Below are positions 45,380-53,778 of a stretch of DNA of 64,000 nt, piece by piece. The first letter of the stretch is position 1, and the number at the start of each line of letters is the position of its first letter. The DNA comes from Bacteroides intestinalis (GTDB lineage Bacteria; Bacteroidota; Bacteroidia; Bacteroidales; Bacteroidaceae): NCBI RefSeq assembly GCF_902364365.1, contig NZ_CABJDN010000002.1, forward strand, positions 190,815 to 254,814, read 5' to 3'. The translations under genes were made by a program, and so were the position numbers. The notes beneath the pieces are model-generated. The model was not told where the DNA came from, ran no database searches, and saw only the letters and a program-made list of their open reading frames with translations.

Positions 45380-45643
45380 ATGAAAAATGTCGACTTACAG
45401 AAAATCATTTATATGAATACGCTGATTGCACATCGACGTACAGGTACACCGGAAGTATTTGCTCAAAAGCTGAATCTATCCCGATCCGCCCTCTTCGAAT
45501 ATCTAACCTTCCTGCGCAAAGACTTGATGTTGGAAATACTCTATAGCTGCTATAGCCAGACATACTACTATGGAGAGAAGGATTTCTGCGCCCTGATGGG
45601 TGGAGAATGTTGCAACAATTGCCAGCTATTTCAGAATCAATAA
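45380..45643 (+). CDS. Small HTH-like protein with Cys-rich tail (cluster 2)
   Basis: The 87-residue product has an N-terminal helix-turn-helix-like part (TGTPEVFAQKLNLSRSALFEYL) and a C-terminal Cys-rich tail (Cys70, Cys77, Cys78, Cys81). It ends 12 bases before the exporter gene. A Gly-Gly pair at residues 74-75 is preceded by residues that fit a double-glycine leader (-4 Leu, -7 Phe, -8 Asp, -12 Tyr), leaving a 12-residue tail ECCNNCQLFQNQ. It could be a small regulator using Cys for metal or redox sensing, or an unusual second precursor. Neither is proven. Confidence 0.6.
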   Translation: MKNVDLQKIIYMNTLIAHRRTGTPEVFAQKLNLSRSALFEYLTFLRKDLMLEILYSCYSQTYYYGEKDFCALMGGECCNNCQLFQNQ

Positions 45644-45655
45644 AACCAGCCTGCT

Positions 45656-47857
45656 ATGAAATTCCCTTTCTATAAACAACTGGACGGCATGGATTGCGGC
45701 CCCTCGTGCCTGCGAATGATAGCCAGATATCACGGAAAGAAATTCTCCGTGCAGCAACTGCGTGAGCAATCATTCATACAACGCACCGGAGTGAATATGC
45801 AGGGTATCAGTGAAGCGGCCACCAGCATAGGTATGCGTGCCACAGGCATTCGTACCACCATCGACAAGCTGAAACAGCAGTCCAGGCTACCTTGCATACT
45901 GCACTGGAATCAGATACACTTTGTGGTGCTCTACAAAATCGTCCGGAAGAAAGGGAAAACTTACTTTTATATTGCCGATCCGGCTTACGGATTACTGAAA
46001 TATGAAGAAGAGGAACTGAAGAAATGCTGGATAAGCACCTCGCAGGGAGGCATAGAGAAAGGAATAGCCATGCTGCTTGAGGTAACCCCTCAATTCTATG
46101 ACACAACTCCCATCAAGTACGAAGGCATATCGCTATGGCATCTGCTGCGCTACGTACACCCTTACCGGAAGATGATAGTCCAGTTGATTATAGGCCTGTT
46201 GGCAGGCAGTGTATTGCAACTCGCTTTCCCCTTCCTGACGCAAACCATCGTAGACCAGGGTATCGGGCATCGTAACCTGAACTTTATTCAACTGATATTA
46301 GCGGCCCAACTGATGCTGGTATTCAGCCGCACACTGATTGAGGTCATACGACGCTGTATCTTGCTGCACATCAGTACGCGCGTCAATGTAGCCTTGATAT
46401 CGGACTTCCTCGTCAAGCTGATGCGCCTGCCCATGCGATTCTTTGACAGCAAGCTGGCCGGCGACCTGATTCGCCGCATCGAAGATCATAAACGTATAGA
46501 GATGTTCCTCACCCAGTCTGTGCTGAGCATTCTGTTTGCAACTATCACCATCATCATCTTCGGTGGAGTGCTTGCCGTGTACAACCTGAAGATTTTCCTC
46601 CTCTTTCTCCTTTTCAGCATCCTCTACGTAGGCTGGGTGAAGCTCTTCATGCGCAAGCGTGCCGACCTCAACCGGAAGAACTTCGAACAGATGTCCGTCA
46701 ATCAGGACAACCTGATGCAAATGATATACGGTATGCAGGACATCAAATTGCTGGGATGCGAACAGCAGAAAAGATGGGAATGGGAAAACATACAGGCTTC
46801 CCTGTTTCATATCAACATCAAATCGCTCAATCTGGGGCAATGGCAGCAAGTGGGCGCCGTGCTCATCAATGAGGTGAAAAATATACTGATTACCGTGCTC
46901 TCCGCCACCGCCGTACTGAATGGAGACATCACACTGGGTATCATGTTATCCATACAGTACATCATTGGTCAGATGCAAGGCCCGATAGAACAGTTCGTAT
47001 CCTTCATGCAGCAAGCGCAGGACGCCCAACTCAGTCTGGAACGGTTGGGAGAGATACACAGCAAGCCCAACGAGGAGGAAGACAAGGGACCGGACAGCGA
47101 CGAACAGATATCCGGCAACCAGTCCATACAACTGCAAGATGTGTTCTTCACGTACGGTTCGGAAAAATCGAAGAAGATTATCAAAGGGGTATCACTGGAC
47201 ATTCCGGCCGGAAAGACTACCGCCATCGTAGGGCTAAGTGGAAGCGGAAAAACAACGTTGATAAAACTGATGCTGGGTTTCTATCCGCCCACGGAAGGAA
47301 AGGTGTGCATAGGCGGGCAGTCGTTGCAAGACCTGAGCTTCAAGCAATGGCGCAAGCACTGCGGGGTCGTCATGCAGGAAGGATTTATCTTCAACGACAC
47401 CATAGCCAACAACATCGCTCCCGAAGATGACACCGTGGACAAAAAGAAACTGCTTTATGCCGTAGACATGGCGAATATACGCAGCTTCATCGAGACCCTT
47501 CCCCTGAAGTACAACACCCGGATAGGCAACACCGGGCAAGGTGTGAGCCAGGGACAGAAGCAGCGGATACTGATAGCCAGAGCCATCTACCGCAACCCCG
47601 ATTACCTCTTCTTTGACGAAGCTACCAATGCACTGGACACGGACAATGAGAAAACAATCCAGCGGAATCTGGACCAGTTCTTCAAAGACCGTACAGTAGT
47701 GATCGTAGCCCACCGCCTCAGCACCGTGCGCAATGCCGACCAGATTGTAGTGCTAAAGGATGGCAACATCACCGAACAGGGTAACCACGACTCGCTGATA
47801 TCCCAACAGGGAGATTACTACCGCTTAGTGAAAAACCAACTGGAACTGAACGCCTAA
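45656..47857 (+). CDS. C39 peptidase-containing ABC exporter (PCAT type, cluster 2)
   Basis: The 733-residue product has an N-terminal C39 peptidase domain with DCGPSC (catalytic Cys14), the His in NQIHFVVLY and the Asp in IADPAYG; then a six-helix ABC membrane domain (residues about 160-440); then a nucleotide-binding domain with Walker A GLSGSGKTT, signature VSQGQKQR and Walker B YLFFDEAT. Such proteins cut double-glycine leaders and export the mature peptide through the inner membrane. The HlyD-type partner follows 16 bases later and the precursor peptide is downstream. It is the only leader peptidase/exporter in the window. Confidence 0.96.
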   Translation: MKFPFYKQLDGMDCGPSCLRMIARYHGKKFSVQQLREQSFIQRTGVNMQGISEAATSIGMRATGIRTTIDKLKQQSRLPCILHWNQIHFVVLYKIVRKKGKTYFYIADPAYGLLKYEEEELKKCWISTSQGGIEKGIAMLLEVTPQFYDTTPIKYEGISLWHLLRYVHPYRKMIVQLIIGLLAGSVLQLAFPFLTQTIVDQGIGHRNLNFIQLILAAQLMLVFSRTLIEVIRRCILLHISTRVNVALISDFLVKLMRLPMRFFDSKLAGDLIRRIEDHKRIEMFLTQSVLSILFATITIIIFGGVLAVYNLKIFLLFLLFSILYVGWVKLFMRKRADLNRKNFEQMSVNQDNLMQMIYGMQDIKLLGCEQQKRWEWENIQASLFHINIKSLNLGQWQQVGAVLINEVKNILITVLSATAVLNGDITLGIMLSIQYIIGQMQGPIEQFVSFMQQAQDAQLSLERLGEIHSKPNEEEDKGPDSDEQISGNQSIQLQDVFFTYGSEKSKKIIKGVSLDIPAGKTTAIVGLSGSGKTTLIKLMLGFYPPTEGKVCIGGQSLQDLSFKQWRKHCGVVMQEGFIFNDTIANNIAPEDDTVDKKKLLYAVDMANIRSFIETLPLKYNTRIGNTGQGVSQGQKQRILIARAIYRNPDYLFFDEATNALDTDNEKTIQRNLDQFFKDRTVVIVAHRLSTVRNADQIVVLKDGNITEQGNHDSLISQQGDYYRLVKNQLELNA

Positions 47858-47873
47858 AAATGGAGGAGCACGC

Positions 47874-49013
47874 ATGGAAGAAATCTACAAACCGGAAGAC
47901 AAGGAAGCGGACAAAGTGGAACTGTACAACCGTGAAAATAACGACATACTGGGCGATATGCCCAACTGGCTGATACATACGGGAAGCCATATCATCTACG
48001 GGCTTATCGGATTATTAATCATCTTCGCCGCCCTGTTCTCCTATCCGGACACCGTGAAGACAGGCGTTACCATCGACGACTTATCAAAAACAGCATGGAT
48101 AACGGTGGGACAGTCGGGAATCATAGACCGGTTCTTCGTGGAAGACCGGCAGCGGGTGAAGCGCAACGATACGTTGGGTATTCTGCGTAATGCAGCCTCT
48201 ATGGAGGATGTGAAGAAATTCAGCCGTGTGCTGGGAGACGTGGAGGCGTATTACCGCACCAACGAGATAAAGTACCTGAGCCGTTTTCCGTTCGACCTCA
48301 TCATGGGTGAAATGACCGGAGCTTACGGACAATTCACAGATGCCGTGCGTACGTGCATGATTTATGATGAATTCGACATCTTCCGGCAGAAAGAAAAATT
48401 CCTGAAAGAGGAATTGGCCATACTGGAGAAACAGCCCGAAAAGAATGAAATGAATATTCTGAGTGTCAGGCGCCAACTCTTCGACCTGAGAATGGAACAT
48501 AAAAAAGAAATGGCACTAAACCGGAGAACACTGGAACTGGCATACGAGAACATGATTAACAGCCTGAAGATGTGGGAAGCCAGATACCTGATTAAAAGCA
48601 GCAGCAACGGAACCGTGATTCTGGGGAAAAGCTGGGGAATAAGCAATGTGATAAATGAAGGTGACACCGTATGCTCCGTAGTATCGGAACAGAAAGGGCA
48701 GCCTACAGGACGCGTCAAGCTCTCGCAGGAAGAGGTTGCGGAAATACGGACCGGAGATAAAGTGAACATCGCTTTGAAGAAGTATCCGGTACATACTTAC
48801 GGATACCTCACCGGCGAAGTGGCTTCCATCGCCTACGTTCCTTACAGCAAAAACTACGCAGTGGAAATCAATTTCCCCTATGGACTGAACACCACAACCA
48901 AAGATGAAATAGAGTATGAGATAGGTCTATCCGGGAAAGCCGAAATCATCACATCGGACCGGAGCATACTGAGCCGCATATTCACCCCGCTTTATCAATT
49001 AACCTCTAAATAA
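47874..49013 (+). CDS. HlyD-family export adaptor (cluster 2)
   Basis: The 379-residue product has one membrane helix at about residues 42-62 (IIYGLIGLLIIFAALF), a coiled-coil region in the middle and a C-terminal beta-barrel domain (TGRVKLSQEEVAEIRTGDKV). It links the C39 exporter to the outer membrane. GGAGGAG-like sequence (GGAGGAG at 47862-47868) just before the ATG is an unusually strong Shine-Dalgarno site for this organism. An outer-membrane TolC partner is not in the cluster. Confidence 0.9.
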   Translation: MEEIYKPEDKEADKVELYNRENNDILGDMPNWLIHTGSHIIYGLIGLLIIFAALFSYPDTVKTGVTIDDLSKTAWITVGQSGIIDRFFVEDRQRVKRNDTLGILRNAASMEDVKKFSRVLGDVEAYYRTNEIKYLSRFPFDLIMGEMTGAYGQFTDAVRTCMIYDEFDIFRQKEKFLKEELAILEKQPEKNEMNILSVRRQLFDLRMEHKKEMALNRRTLELAYENMINSLKMWEARYLIKSSSNGTVILGKSWGISNVINEGDTVCSVVSEQKGQPTGRVKLSQEEVAEIRTGDKVNIALKKYPVHTYGYLTGEVASIAYVPYSKNYAVEINFPYGLNTTTKDEIEYEIGLSGKAEIITSDRSILSRIFTPLYQLTSK

Positions 49014-49021
49014 TCAACATC

Positions 49022-49234
49022 ATGAAAACTAAAAATTCCGCTAAAGGTGACAACCAACGTCAGGGAACACCTCAAGATGAGAACTATTCTCAAGAAGAAT
49101 TGCTGAATATGGACGAATTGTTCGACCTGCAAGGTGGCATAGACGACAAGCAGCAGGAAAGTTGCGGGCTGGGATGCTTCACAGGCGCTACTTTCAATGA
49201 AAGCACCGGCGACAAATCCATCAGGGATGAGTGA
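49022..49234 (+). CDS. RiPP precursor peptide with double-glycine leader and CxxxC core (cluster 2)
   Basis: The 70-residue product has a Gln/Asn/Glu-rich leader ending LLNMDELFDLQGG with Gly38-Gly39. Positions -4 Leu, -7 Leu, -8 Glu and -12 Leu match the double-glycine consensus recognised by C39 peptidases. The predicted core (residues 40-70) contains SCGLGCF with Cys48 and Cys52. It starts 8 bases after the adaptor gene and its stop overlaps the start of the radical SAM gene by 8 bases, so precursor and maturase are translationally linked. The modification is probably a Cys-derived crosslink; bacteriocin activity is plausible but not shown. Confidence 0.85.
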   Translation: MKTKNSAKGDNQRQGTPQDENYSQEELLNMDELFDLQGGIDDKQQESCGLGCFTGATFNESTGDKSIRDE

Positions 49235-50723
49235 TGTCTATGTGCTCAATCCTGATTACGGGCTGAGAGATGATATACATCGTTTTGTTCTATTTTCCAA
49301 AGCAAACCGAAAGGGAAACACCTCACCAAACTGGATGTCATTCATACATCCCGCCCATGCGGCCATGCTCAGCTTCTTCACGCACGAACGAAGCCTGAAT
49401 GAGAACTGGCCATTGCTGGCCCTTTTCTTTCACTGTGACGCATCGAAAGCGGAAAGGCTGATACGCCCTTTCATGGAAAATCGGGAAGCATTCTTCACGA
49501 CATGGCACGGAAAGAGAATATGTTTCCCCAGGCAATTGATTATACCAGTGGAAAAGGCAGGAACGGAATATTGTTTTCAGAAATTACCGCCCTGCACTCC
49601 TACAGGAATGACCGTCGACACGTGTACCAGACGGTTATATTCCGGTCCGTTGCTATTGACGCTGATGCTGACCAACCGCTGTATGACGCACTGCCGGTAT
49701 TGCTATGCCGATACCCGCACGCAAGTGCAAAACAGGTTGCCCACCTCCCGCATTTTAGAATTGATACGGGAAGCGGCAGAACTACCTGTGCAACAATTCA
49801 ACCTGATAGGCGGGGAAATCTTCCTGCATAAGGATTGGGACATTATTCTGGCGGAACTGGTAAGGCACGGCATAGAACCGGAATTTATTTCTACCAAAAT
49901 ACCGTTTACCGCAGAATGTCTGCGAAAGCTAAAACAAACCCATTATAAGAATCTGATACAAGTATCACTGGATGCCATCGATACATCGGTATTGGTACAG
50001 TCTTTATCCGTCGACAGTTCCTACGCCTCGGAAATGATGCGTGGACTCCGGATGCTGGATCAAAGCGGGCTGCCTTATCAGGTGTCTTCCGTCCTTACCA
50101 CCTACAATTGTGCCCCTCGAACCCTGACCGATCTGTTCCGCTTTCTATCCACATTGAAAAACCTGCATGACTGGCGCCTTACACCTGTCAGCAATTCCAC
50201 AGCAACAAACTATCCGCGTTTTGCGGATTTAAAACCTTCCCGCCAGCAGATCAGTGATATTTTCAGATTTCTTCGAGAATCGGTCGTACCCAATGCGCAT
50301 TTCCGGATTATCCTGAACCAAAGTGCCATAGAAAAGCAATATTATACAGATGAAGGAGGAAGTATGCACTTCAACGGCGCCGTCTGCTCCGCGCTGAACA
50401 GCCATTTATTTATTCTTCCGGACGGAAAGGTTACTATCTGCGAACAACTTTACTGGAATCCCCGTTTCATCATCGGGGATGCTAAGAAATCCGGCTTAAT
50501 AGAGATCTGGCAGTCTCCGGAAGCATTACATCTCTGCAACCTTTCACGCAAAGACCTCAGCAGACAAAGCAAATGCAGAGCCTGCACCTATTTTGAAGAA
50601 TGCTTCGGATATGGAAACCGATGTTGGAGTGACATCATCAAGGCATACGGCAAAGAGTGTTGGGACTATCCGGACCCGAGATGCTGCCTTGCTCCGGAAA
50701 TGGGAACCAGTCTTGATTACTAA
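49227..50723 (+). CDS. Radical SAM/SPASM peptide-modifying enzyme (cluster 2)
   Basis: The 498-residue product has about 130 N-terminal residues that may bind the leader, then the radical SAM motif CMTHCRYC (Cys152, Cys156, Cys159; CX3CX2C). FNLIGGEIF is the GGE motif. A SPASM-like C-terminus holds Cys in VCSALNSH, VTICEQLYW, SKCRACTYFEECFGYGNRCW and further on to the DPRCC near the end. The start at 49227 is preferred; an ATG at 49197 would add ten residues and lie inside the precursor gene. Overlap with the precursor stop implies coupled expression. The enzyme is not closely similar by eye to the cluster 1 maturase. Confidence 0.9.
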   Translation: MSDVYVLNPDYGLRDDIHRFVLFSKANRKGNTSPNWMSFIHPAHAAMLSFFTHERSLNENWPLLALFFHCDASKAERLIRPFMENREAFFTTWHGKRICFPRQLIIPVEKAGTEYCFQKLPPCTPTGMTVDTCTRRLYSGPLLLTLMLTNRCMTHCRYCYADTRTQVQNRLPTSRILELIREAAELPVQQFNLIGGEIFLHKDWDIILAELVRHGIEPEFISTKIPFTAECLRKLKQTHYKNLIQVSLDAIDTSVLVQSLSVDSSYASEMMRGLRMLDQSGLPYQVSSVLTTYNCAPRTLTDLFRFLSTLKNLHDWRLTPVSNSTATNYPRFADLKPSRQQISDIFRFLRESVVPNAHFRIILNQSAIEKQYYTDEGGSMHFNGAVCSALNSHLFILPDGKVTICEQLYWNPRFIIGDAKKSGLIEIWQSPEALHLCNLSRKDLSRQSKCRACTYFEECFGYGNRCWSDIIKAYGKECWDYPDPRCCLAPEMGTSLDY

Positions 50724-50736
50724 AAATATCACAAAA

Positions 50737-50764
50737 AAGGCCACCCCGTTGAAAGGGCAGCCTT
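50737..50764. terminator. Shared terminator between convergent radical SAM and aldolase genes
   Basis: AAGGC-CA-CCC and GGG-CA-GCCTT pair with a two-base internal mismatch, flanked by A and T tracts on both sides, so it can act in both directions. Confidence 0.65.
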
Positions 50765-50790
50765 CTATTCATATTCCAAAGAACTGTGGA

Positions 50791-51795
50791 TTATTCAGCC
50801 AGCTTGTTGTCTGAGCCAAGCACGTTAAGGATTTTGTGCTTGTACAGTTTCTCCATATTGTCACGAGCCGGACCAAGATATTTACGCGGGTCAAACTCTG
50901 CCGGTTTTTCAGCAAATACCTTGCGAACCGCAGCAGTCATAGCCAAACGAGAGTCTGAGTCGATGTTGATCTTGCAAACTGCAGATTTAGCAGCCTTGCG
51001 CAATTCATCTTCGGGAATACCGATAGCAGCTTCCAGCTTGCCACCATATTTGTTGATGGTTTCAACTTCTTCCTGAGGAACTGAAGAAGATCCGTGCAGT
51101 ACGATGGGGAATCCCGGAAGTTTCTCCATTACAGCATCCAATACTTCGAATGCCAAAGGAGGAGGTACCAGACGACCAGTTTTCGGATCTACATGGCACT
51201 GTTCGGGTTTGAACTTGTATGCACCGTGAGAAGTACCGATAGAAATAGCCAAAGAGTCACAACCTGTGCGAGTAGCAAAGTCGATAACTTCTTCAGGGTC
51301 AGTATAAGTATGGTGTTCAGCAGAAACTTCATCTTCTACACCGGCTAATACGCCAAGTTCGCCTTCTACAGTTACATCAAACTGGTGAGCGTAGTCAACC
51401 ACCTTCTTCGTCAAAGCAACGTTTTCTTCGTAAGGCAGGTGAGAACCGTCGATCATCACTGAAGAGAAACCTGAGTCGATACAGCTTTTGCAAGTCTCGA
51501 AAGTATCTCCATGGTCAAGGTGAAGAACAATTTCAGGATGAGCGCAGCCTAATTCTTTTGCATATTCTACAGCACCCTGAGCCATGTAACGCAACAATGT
51601 AGCGTTAGCATACTGACGGGCACCTTTAGATACCTGAAGGATAACCGGAGACTTTGTCTCAACTGCAGCTTTGATGATAGCCTGCATCTGTTCCATATTG
51701 TTGAAGTTGAATGCAGGGATTGCATATCCACCCTTGATAGCCTTCGCAAACATTTCTTTTGTATTTACGAGACCCAAATCTTTGTAATTAACCAT
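50791..51795 (-). CDS. fba: Class II fructose-1,6-bisphosphate aldolase
   Basis: The 334-residue product is a zinc-dependent class II aldolase of the type found in anaerobes. Motifs include AIPAFNFNNMEQMQAI, the zinc ligand stretch LHLDHGDTFE, TYTDPEEVIDF, SIGTSHGAYKF and LHGSSSVPQEEV. It splits or forms fructose-1,6-bisphosphate in glycolysis and gluconeogenesis. It is a single-gene unit convergent with the cluster 2 radical SAM gene and has its own -7 element. The return of a clean core gene here marks the right end of the accessory region. Confidence 0.97.
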   Translation of the reverse strand: MVNYKDLGLVNTKEMFAKAIKGGYAIPAFNFNNMEQMQAIIKAAVETKSPVILQVSKGARQYANATLLRYMAQGAVEYAKELGCAHPEIVLHLDHGDTFETCKSCIDSGFSSVMIDGSHLPYEENVALTKKVVDYAHQFDVTVEGELGVLAGVEDEVSAEHHTYTDPEEVIDFATRTGCDSLAISIGTSHGAYKFKPEQCHVDPKTGRLVPPPLAFEVLDAVMEKLPGFPIVLHGSSSVPQEEVETINKYGGKLEAAIGIPEDELRKAAKSAVCKINIDSDSRLAMTAAVRKVFAEKPAEFDPRKYLGPARDNMEKLYKHKILNVLGSDNKLAE

Positions 51796-51834
51796 TTTGT
51801 TTAAAGTTTATTGTTAGTGAATAAAAATTCTACG

Positions 51835-51842
51835 CAAAAGTA
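51835..51842 (-). promoter_or_regulatory. Probable -7 element for fba
   Basis: The minus strand reads TACTTTTG, matching TAnnTTTG, 39 bases before the ATG. No correctly spaced TTTG was found. Confidence 0.45.
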
Positions 51843-52023
51843 GTCATTATCTTCCAAAAGTAAGAACAGGTCGGGAATAAAATATAGCCATCCACCCGTC
51901 AAAACAATTCTATTTTAAAGCTATTGGATGATTTTAACAGAATATTGTAATCTCTACGTTACAAACTCTTTTCATCTGTAGCCTTTATCAGCCACTTCTG
52001 CATACCTTCTATTATATAACAAA

Positions 52024-52056
52024 AAGACCGGAAAGCAAGTTTAGCTTCCCGGTCTT
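52024..52056 (-). terminator. Terminator of the EEP-family gene
   Basis: AAGACCGG and CCGGTCTT form the base of a stem continued by AAGC/GCTT after one mismatch. Read on the minus strand it ends in TTTTTGTT. Confidence 0.85.
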
Positions 52057-52076
52057 CGTTTACACATTATTATATA

Positions 52077-53084
52077 TTACTTTTTCAAATAAATAATAGT
52101 AGGCAAATGGTCACTATAGCCATTCAGCCAGACACGTCCGCCGTGTGTGCGCAAGGGAGAACCTTTATACTTGCCATCCTGCTGAAAGAGATATTCACGG
52201 ATAAAGACTTCATTATGATCGTACTTCAAACCTTTCTTGGCTTTCAGCAAAGGACGGGAGACTACAATCTGGTCGAACAAATTCCACTTGCCACGATAGA
52301 GCAATGTTCCCACACCTTTATCTTCAAGGGTTTCCCACCAGGGATTATAGAATTCCCCCTTCTTCACCTGCTTTGCATACTTGCGTGCACCCAGTGTAGC
52401 CATGCTTTCGTCCATGGGATCGTCGTTCATATCTCCCATGACTATCAGCTTCAGTTTCTTGTCCGTACGCATCAGGGAATCTGTCAATGCCCGTACTTGC
52501 TTGGCCGCATGTACACGTACCGGAGACTTAGCTCCACGGGAAGGCCAGTGATTGACGATGAAACAAACGCGTTCACCTGCCATCTGTCCGTCTACAATAA
52601 GGAAACCACGCGTCAGGTGCACAGTGTCCCCCTCAAAAGGGGTGGAAAGCACCAGTTTGGAATTGGTTACAGTGAACTGTTCCGGATCATAAAGCAAAGC
52701 GCAATCAATGCCCCGTTTATCCGGACCTTCGTAATGCACGAATTTATAGTTGGATATAGCCGGCTGGCTTACCAAATCTGTCAGTACCCGGTTGTTTTCA
52801 GCTTCGGCTACACCGATAACGGCGGGTCCTTCAGGTACGCGGTCGCGCGATACTTCACTCAGGACTTTGGCAAGGTTCTTCAACTTGGCCTCATACTTCT
52901 CAGCCGTCCATGCATAACTGCCGGAAGGCAAAAATTCAAGGTCGTTCTTACCTGCATCATGAATCGTATCAAACAGGTTCTCAAGATTATAAAACGCAAC
53001 ACTATACAGATCCCGCTCGTTCTGCTGGGCACCTGCCGTAGTGACGCAGAGCCATAGGGAAATTAAGAAAAGTAGCTTCTTCAT
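52077..53084 (-). CDS. Secreted endonuclease/exonuclease/phosphatase family protein
   Basis: The 335-residue product has a signal peptide (ending TTAGAQ) and an EEP fold: VAFYNLENLFD near the start, GVAEAENNRVLTDL with the metal-binding Glu, FIVNHWPSRG and VMGDMNDDPMDES, and the end motif NGYSDHLPTII with the catalytic Asp-His. It hydrolyses phosphate esters, perhaps nucleic acid or phospholipid, in the periplasm. The substrate cannot be told from sequence. It is a single-gene unit with a strong terminator and is divergent from the L31 gene. Confidence 0.9.
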   Translation of the reverse strand: MKKLLFLISLWLCVTTAGAQQNERDLYSVAFYNLENLFDTIHDAGKNDLEFLPSGSYAWTAEKYEAKLKNLAKVLSEVSRDRVPEGPAVIGVAEAENNRVLTDLVSQPAISNYKFVHYEGPDKRGIDCALLYDPEQFTVTNSKLVLSTPFEGDTVHLTRGFLIVDGQMAGERVCFIVNHWPSRGAKSPVRVHAAKQVRALTDSLMRTDKKLKLIVMGDMNDDPMDESMATLGARKYAKQVKKGEFYNPWWETLEDKGVGTLLYRGKWNLFDQIVVSRPLLKAKKGLKYDHNEVFIREYLFQQDGKYKGSPLRTHGGRVWLNGYSDHLPTIIYLKK

Positions 53085-53232
53085 GCTGAATATAAATTAA
53101 AATACCATGCAAAAATCTGAAATAAAAAGCGATAAACCTATTTTTTGAGGGAACTTTTTTCTAATTCGGAGAAATGTACTGCCTTTAAACTAAGATAGAC
53201 TGCACCTTAAGCAAAAATAAATCTGAATTTAT

Positions 53233-53263
53233 TTTGTATTATCTGCGACTTGCACTATCTTTG
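53233..53263 (+). promoter_or_regulatory. Promoter of the L31 gene
   Basis: TTTG (53233-53236) and TATCTTTG (53256-53263) are 19 bases apart, an exact consensus match. The predicted leader of over 70 bases is longer than usual here and could allow autoregulation. Confidence 0.75.
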
Positions 53264-53343
53264 CGCTCTGAAAAATAAGACCATTACACTATTTATTACC
53301 AAAATAGTAACCGAATATAATAATTAAAAAAACAAATATTGAA

Positions 53344-53598
53344 ATGAAAAAAGGTATTCATCCTGAAAATTACCGTCCGGTAGTATTCAAAGATATGTCT
53401 AATGGTGACATGTTCTTGTCTCGTTCAACCGTAAATACGAAAGAAACCATCGAGTTTGAAGGTGAAACTTATCCATTGGTAAAGATGGAAATCTCTAACA
53501 CTTCTCACCCGTTCTATACTGGTAAATCTACATTGGTGGATACAGCTGGTCGCGTTGATAAGTTCATGAGCCGCTACGGTGACCGTAAGAAGAAATAA
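53344..53598 (+). CDS. rpmE2: 50S ribosomal protein L31 type B
   Basis: The 84-residue product starts [18 protein letters not shown] and contains [20 protein letters not shown]. It lacks the Cys zinc ribbon of zinc-containing L31, so it is the zinc-independent type B form. It contacts both subunits in the ribosome. It is monocistronic, with a full consensus promoter and a strong terminator. Confidence 0.97.
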   Translation: MKKGIHPENYRPVVFKDMSNGDMFLSRSTVNTKETIEFEGETYPLVKMEISNTSHPFYTGKSTLVDTAGRVDKFMSRYGDRKKK

Positions 53599-53620
53599 AA
53601 TTGACTTCTTTTGAAGTTAA

Positions 53621-53655
53621 AAAAAGGGAAGACTTTCACGAAGTCTTCCCTTTTT
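53621..53655 (+). terminator. Terminator of the L31 gene
   Basis: A perfect 15-base-pair stem (AAAAAGGGAAGACTT with its complement), a 5-base loop and a T tail follow the stop by 22 bases. Confidence 0.92.
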
Positions 53656-53718
53656 TATTATAGGAAATTCCCTATCACTTTGTAGGGAAAAGAGCGGGAA
53701 AGAGAGAAAACTCTTTCC

Positions 53719-53726
53719 TATTTTTG
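53719..53726 (+). promoter_or_regulatory. Probable -7 element for the M48-like gene
   Basis: TATTTTTG matches TAnnTTTG, 52 bases before the ATG at 53779. No spaced TTTG is evident. Confidence 0.4.
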
Positions 53727-53778
53727 TATCAGCAATTTTGATTGCAAGTCAATTGTACAAACCATAAACGTAATCCAT

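Noticed and set aside
49197..49226. Upstream ATG for the cluster 2 radical SAM gene
   Set aside because: The added ten residues lie inside the precursor gene, and the ATG overlapping the precursor stop is the more usual coupled arrangement.
52107..53057. 316-codon plus-strand frame
   Set aside because: It lies entirely opposite the EEP-family gene, which has clear catalytic motifs; the antisense frame has no recognisable domain.
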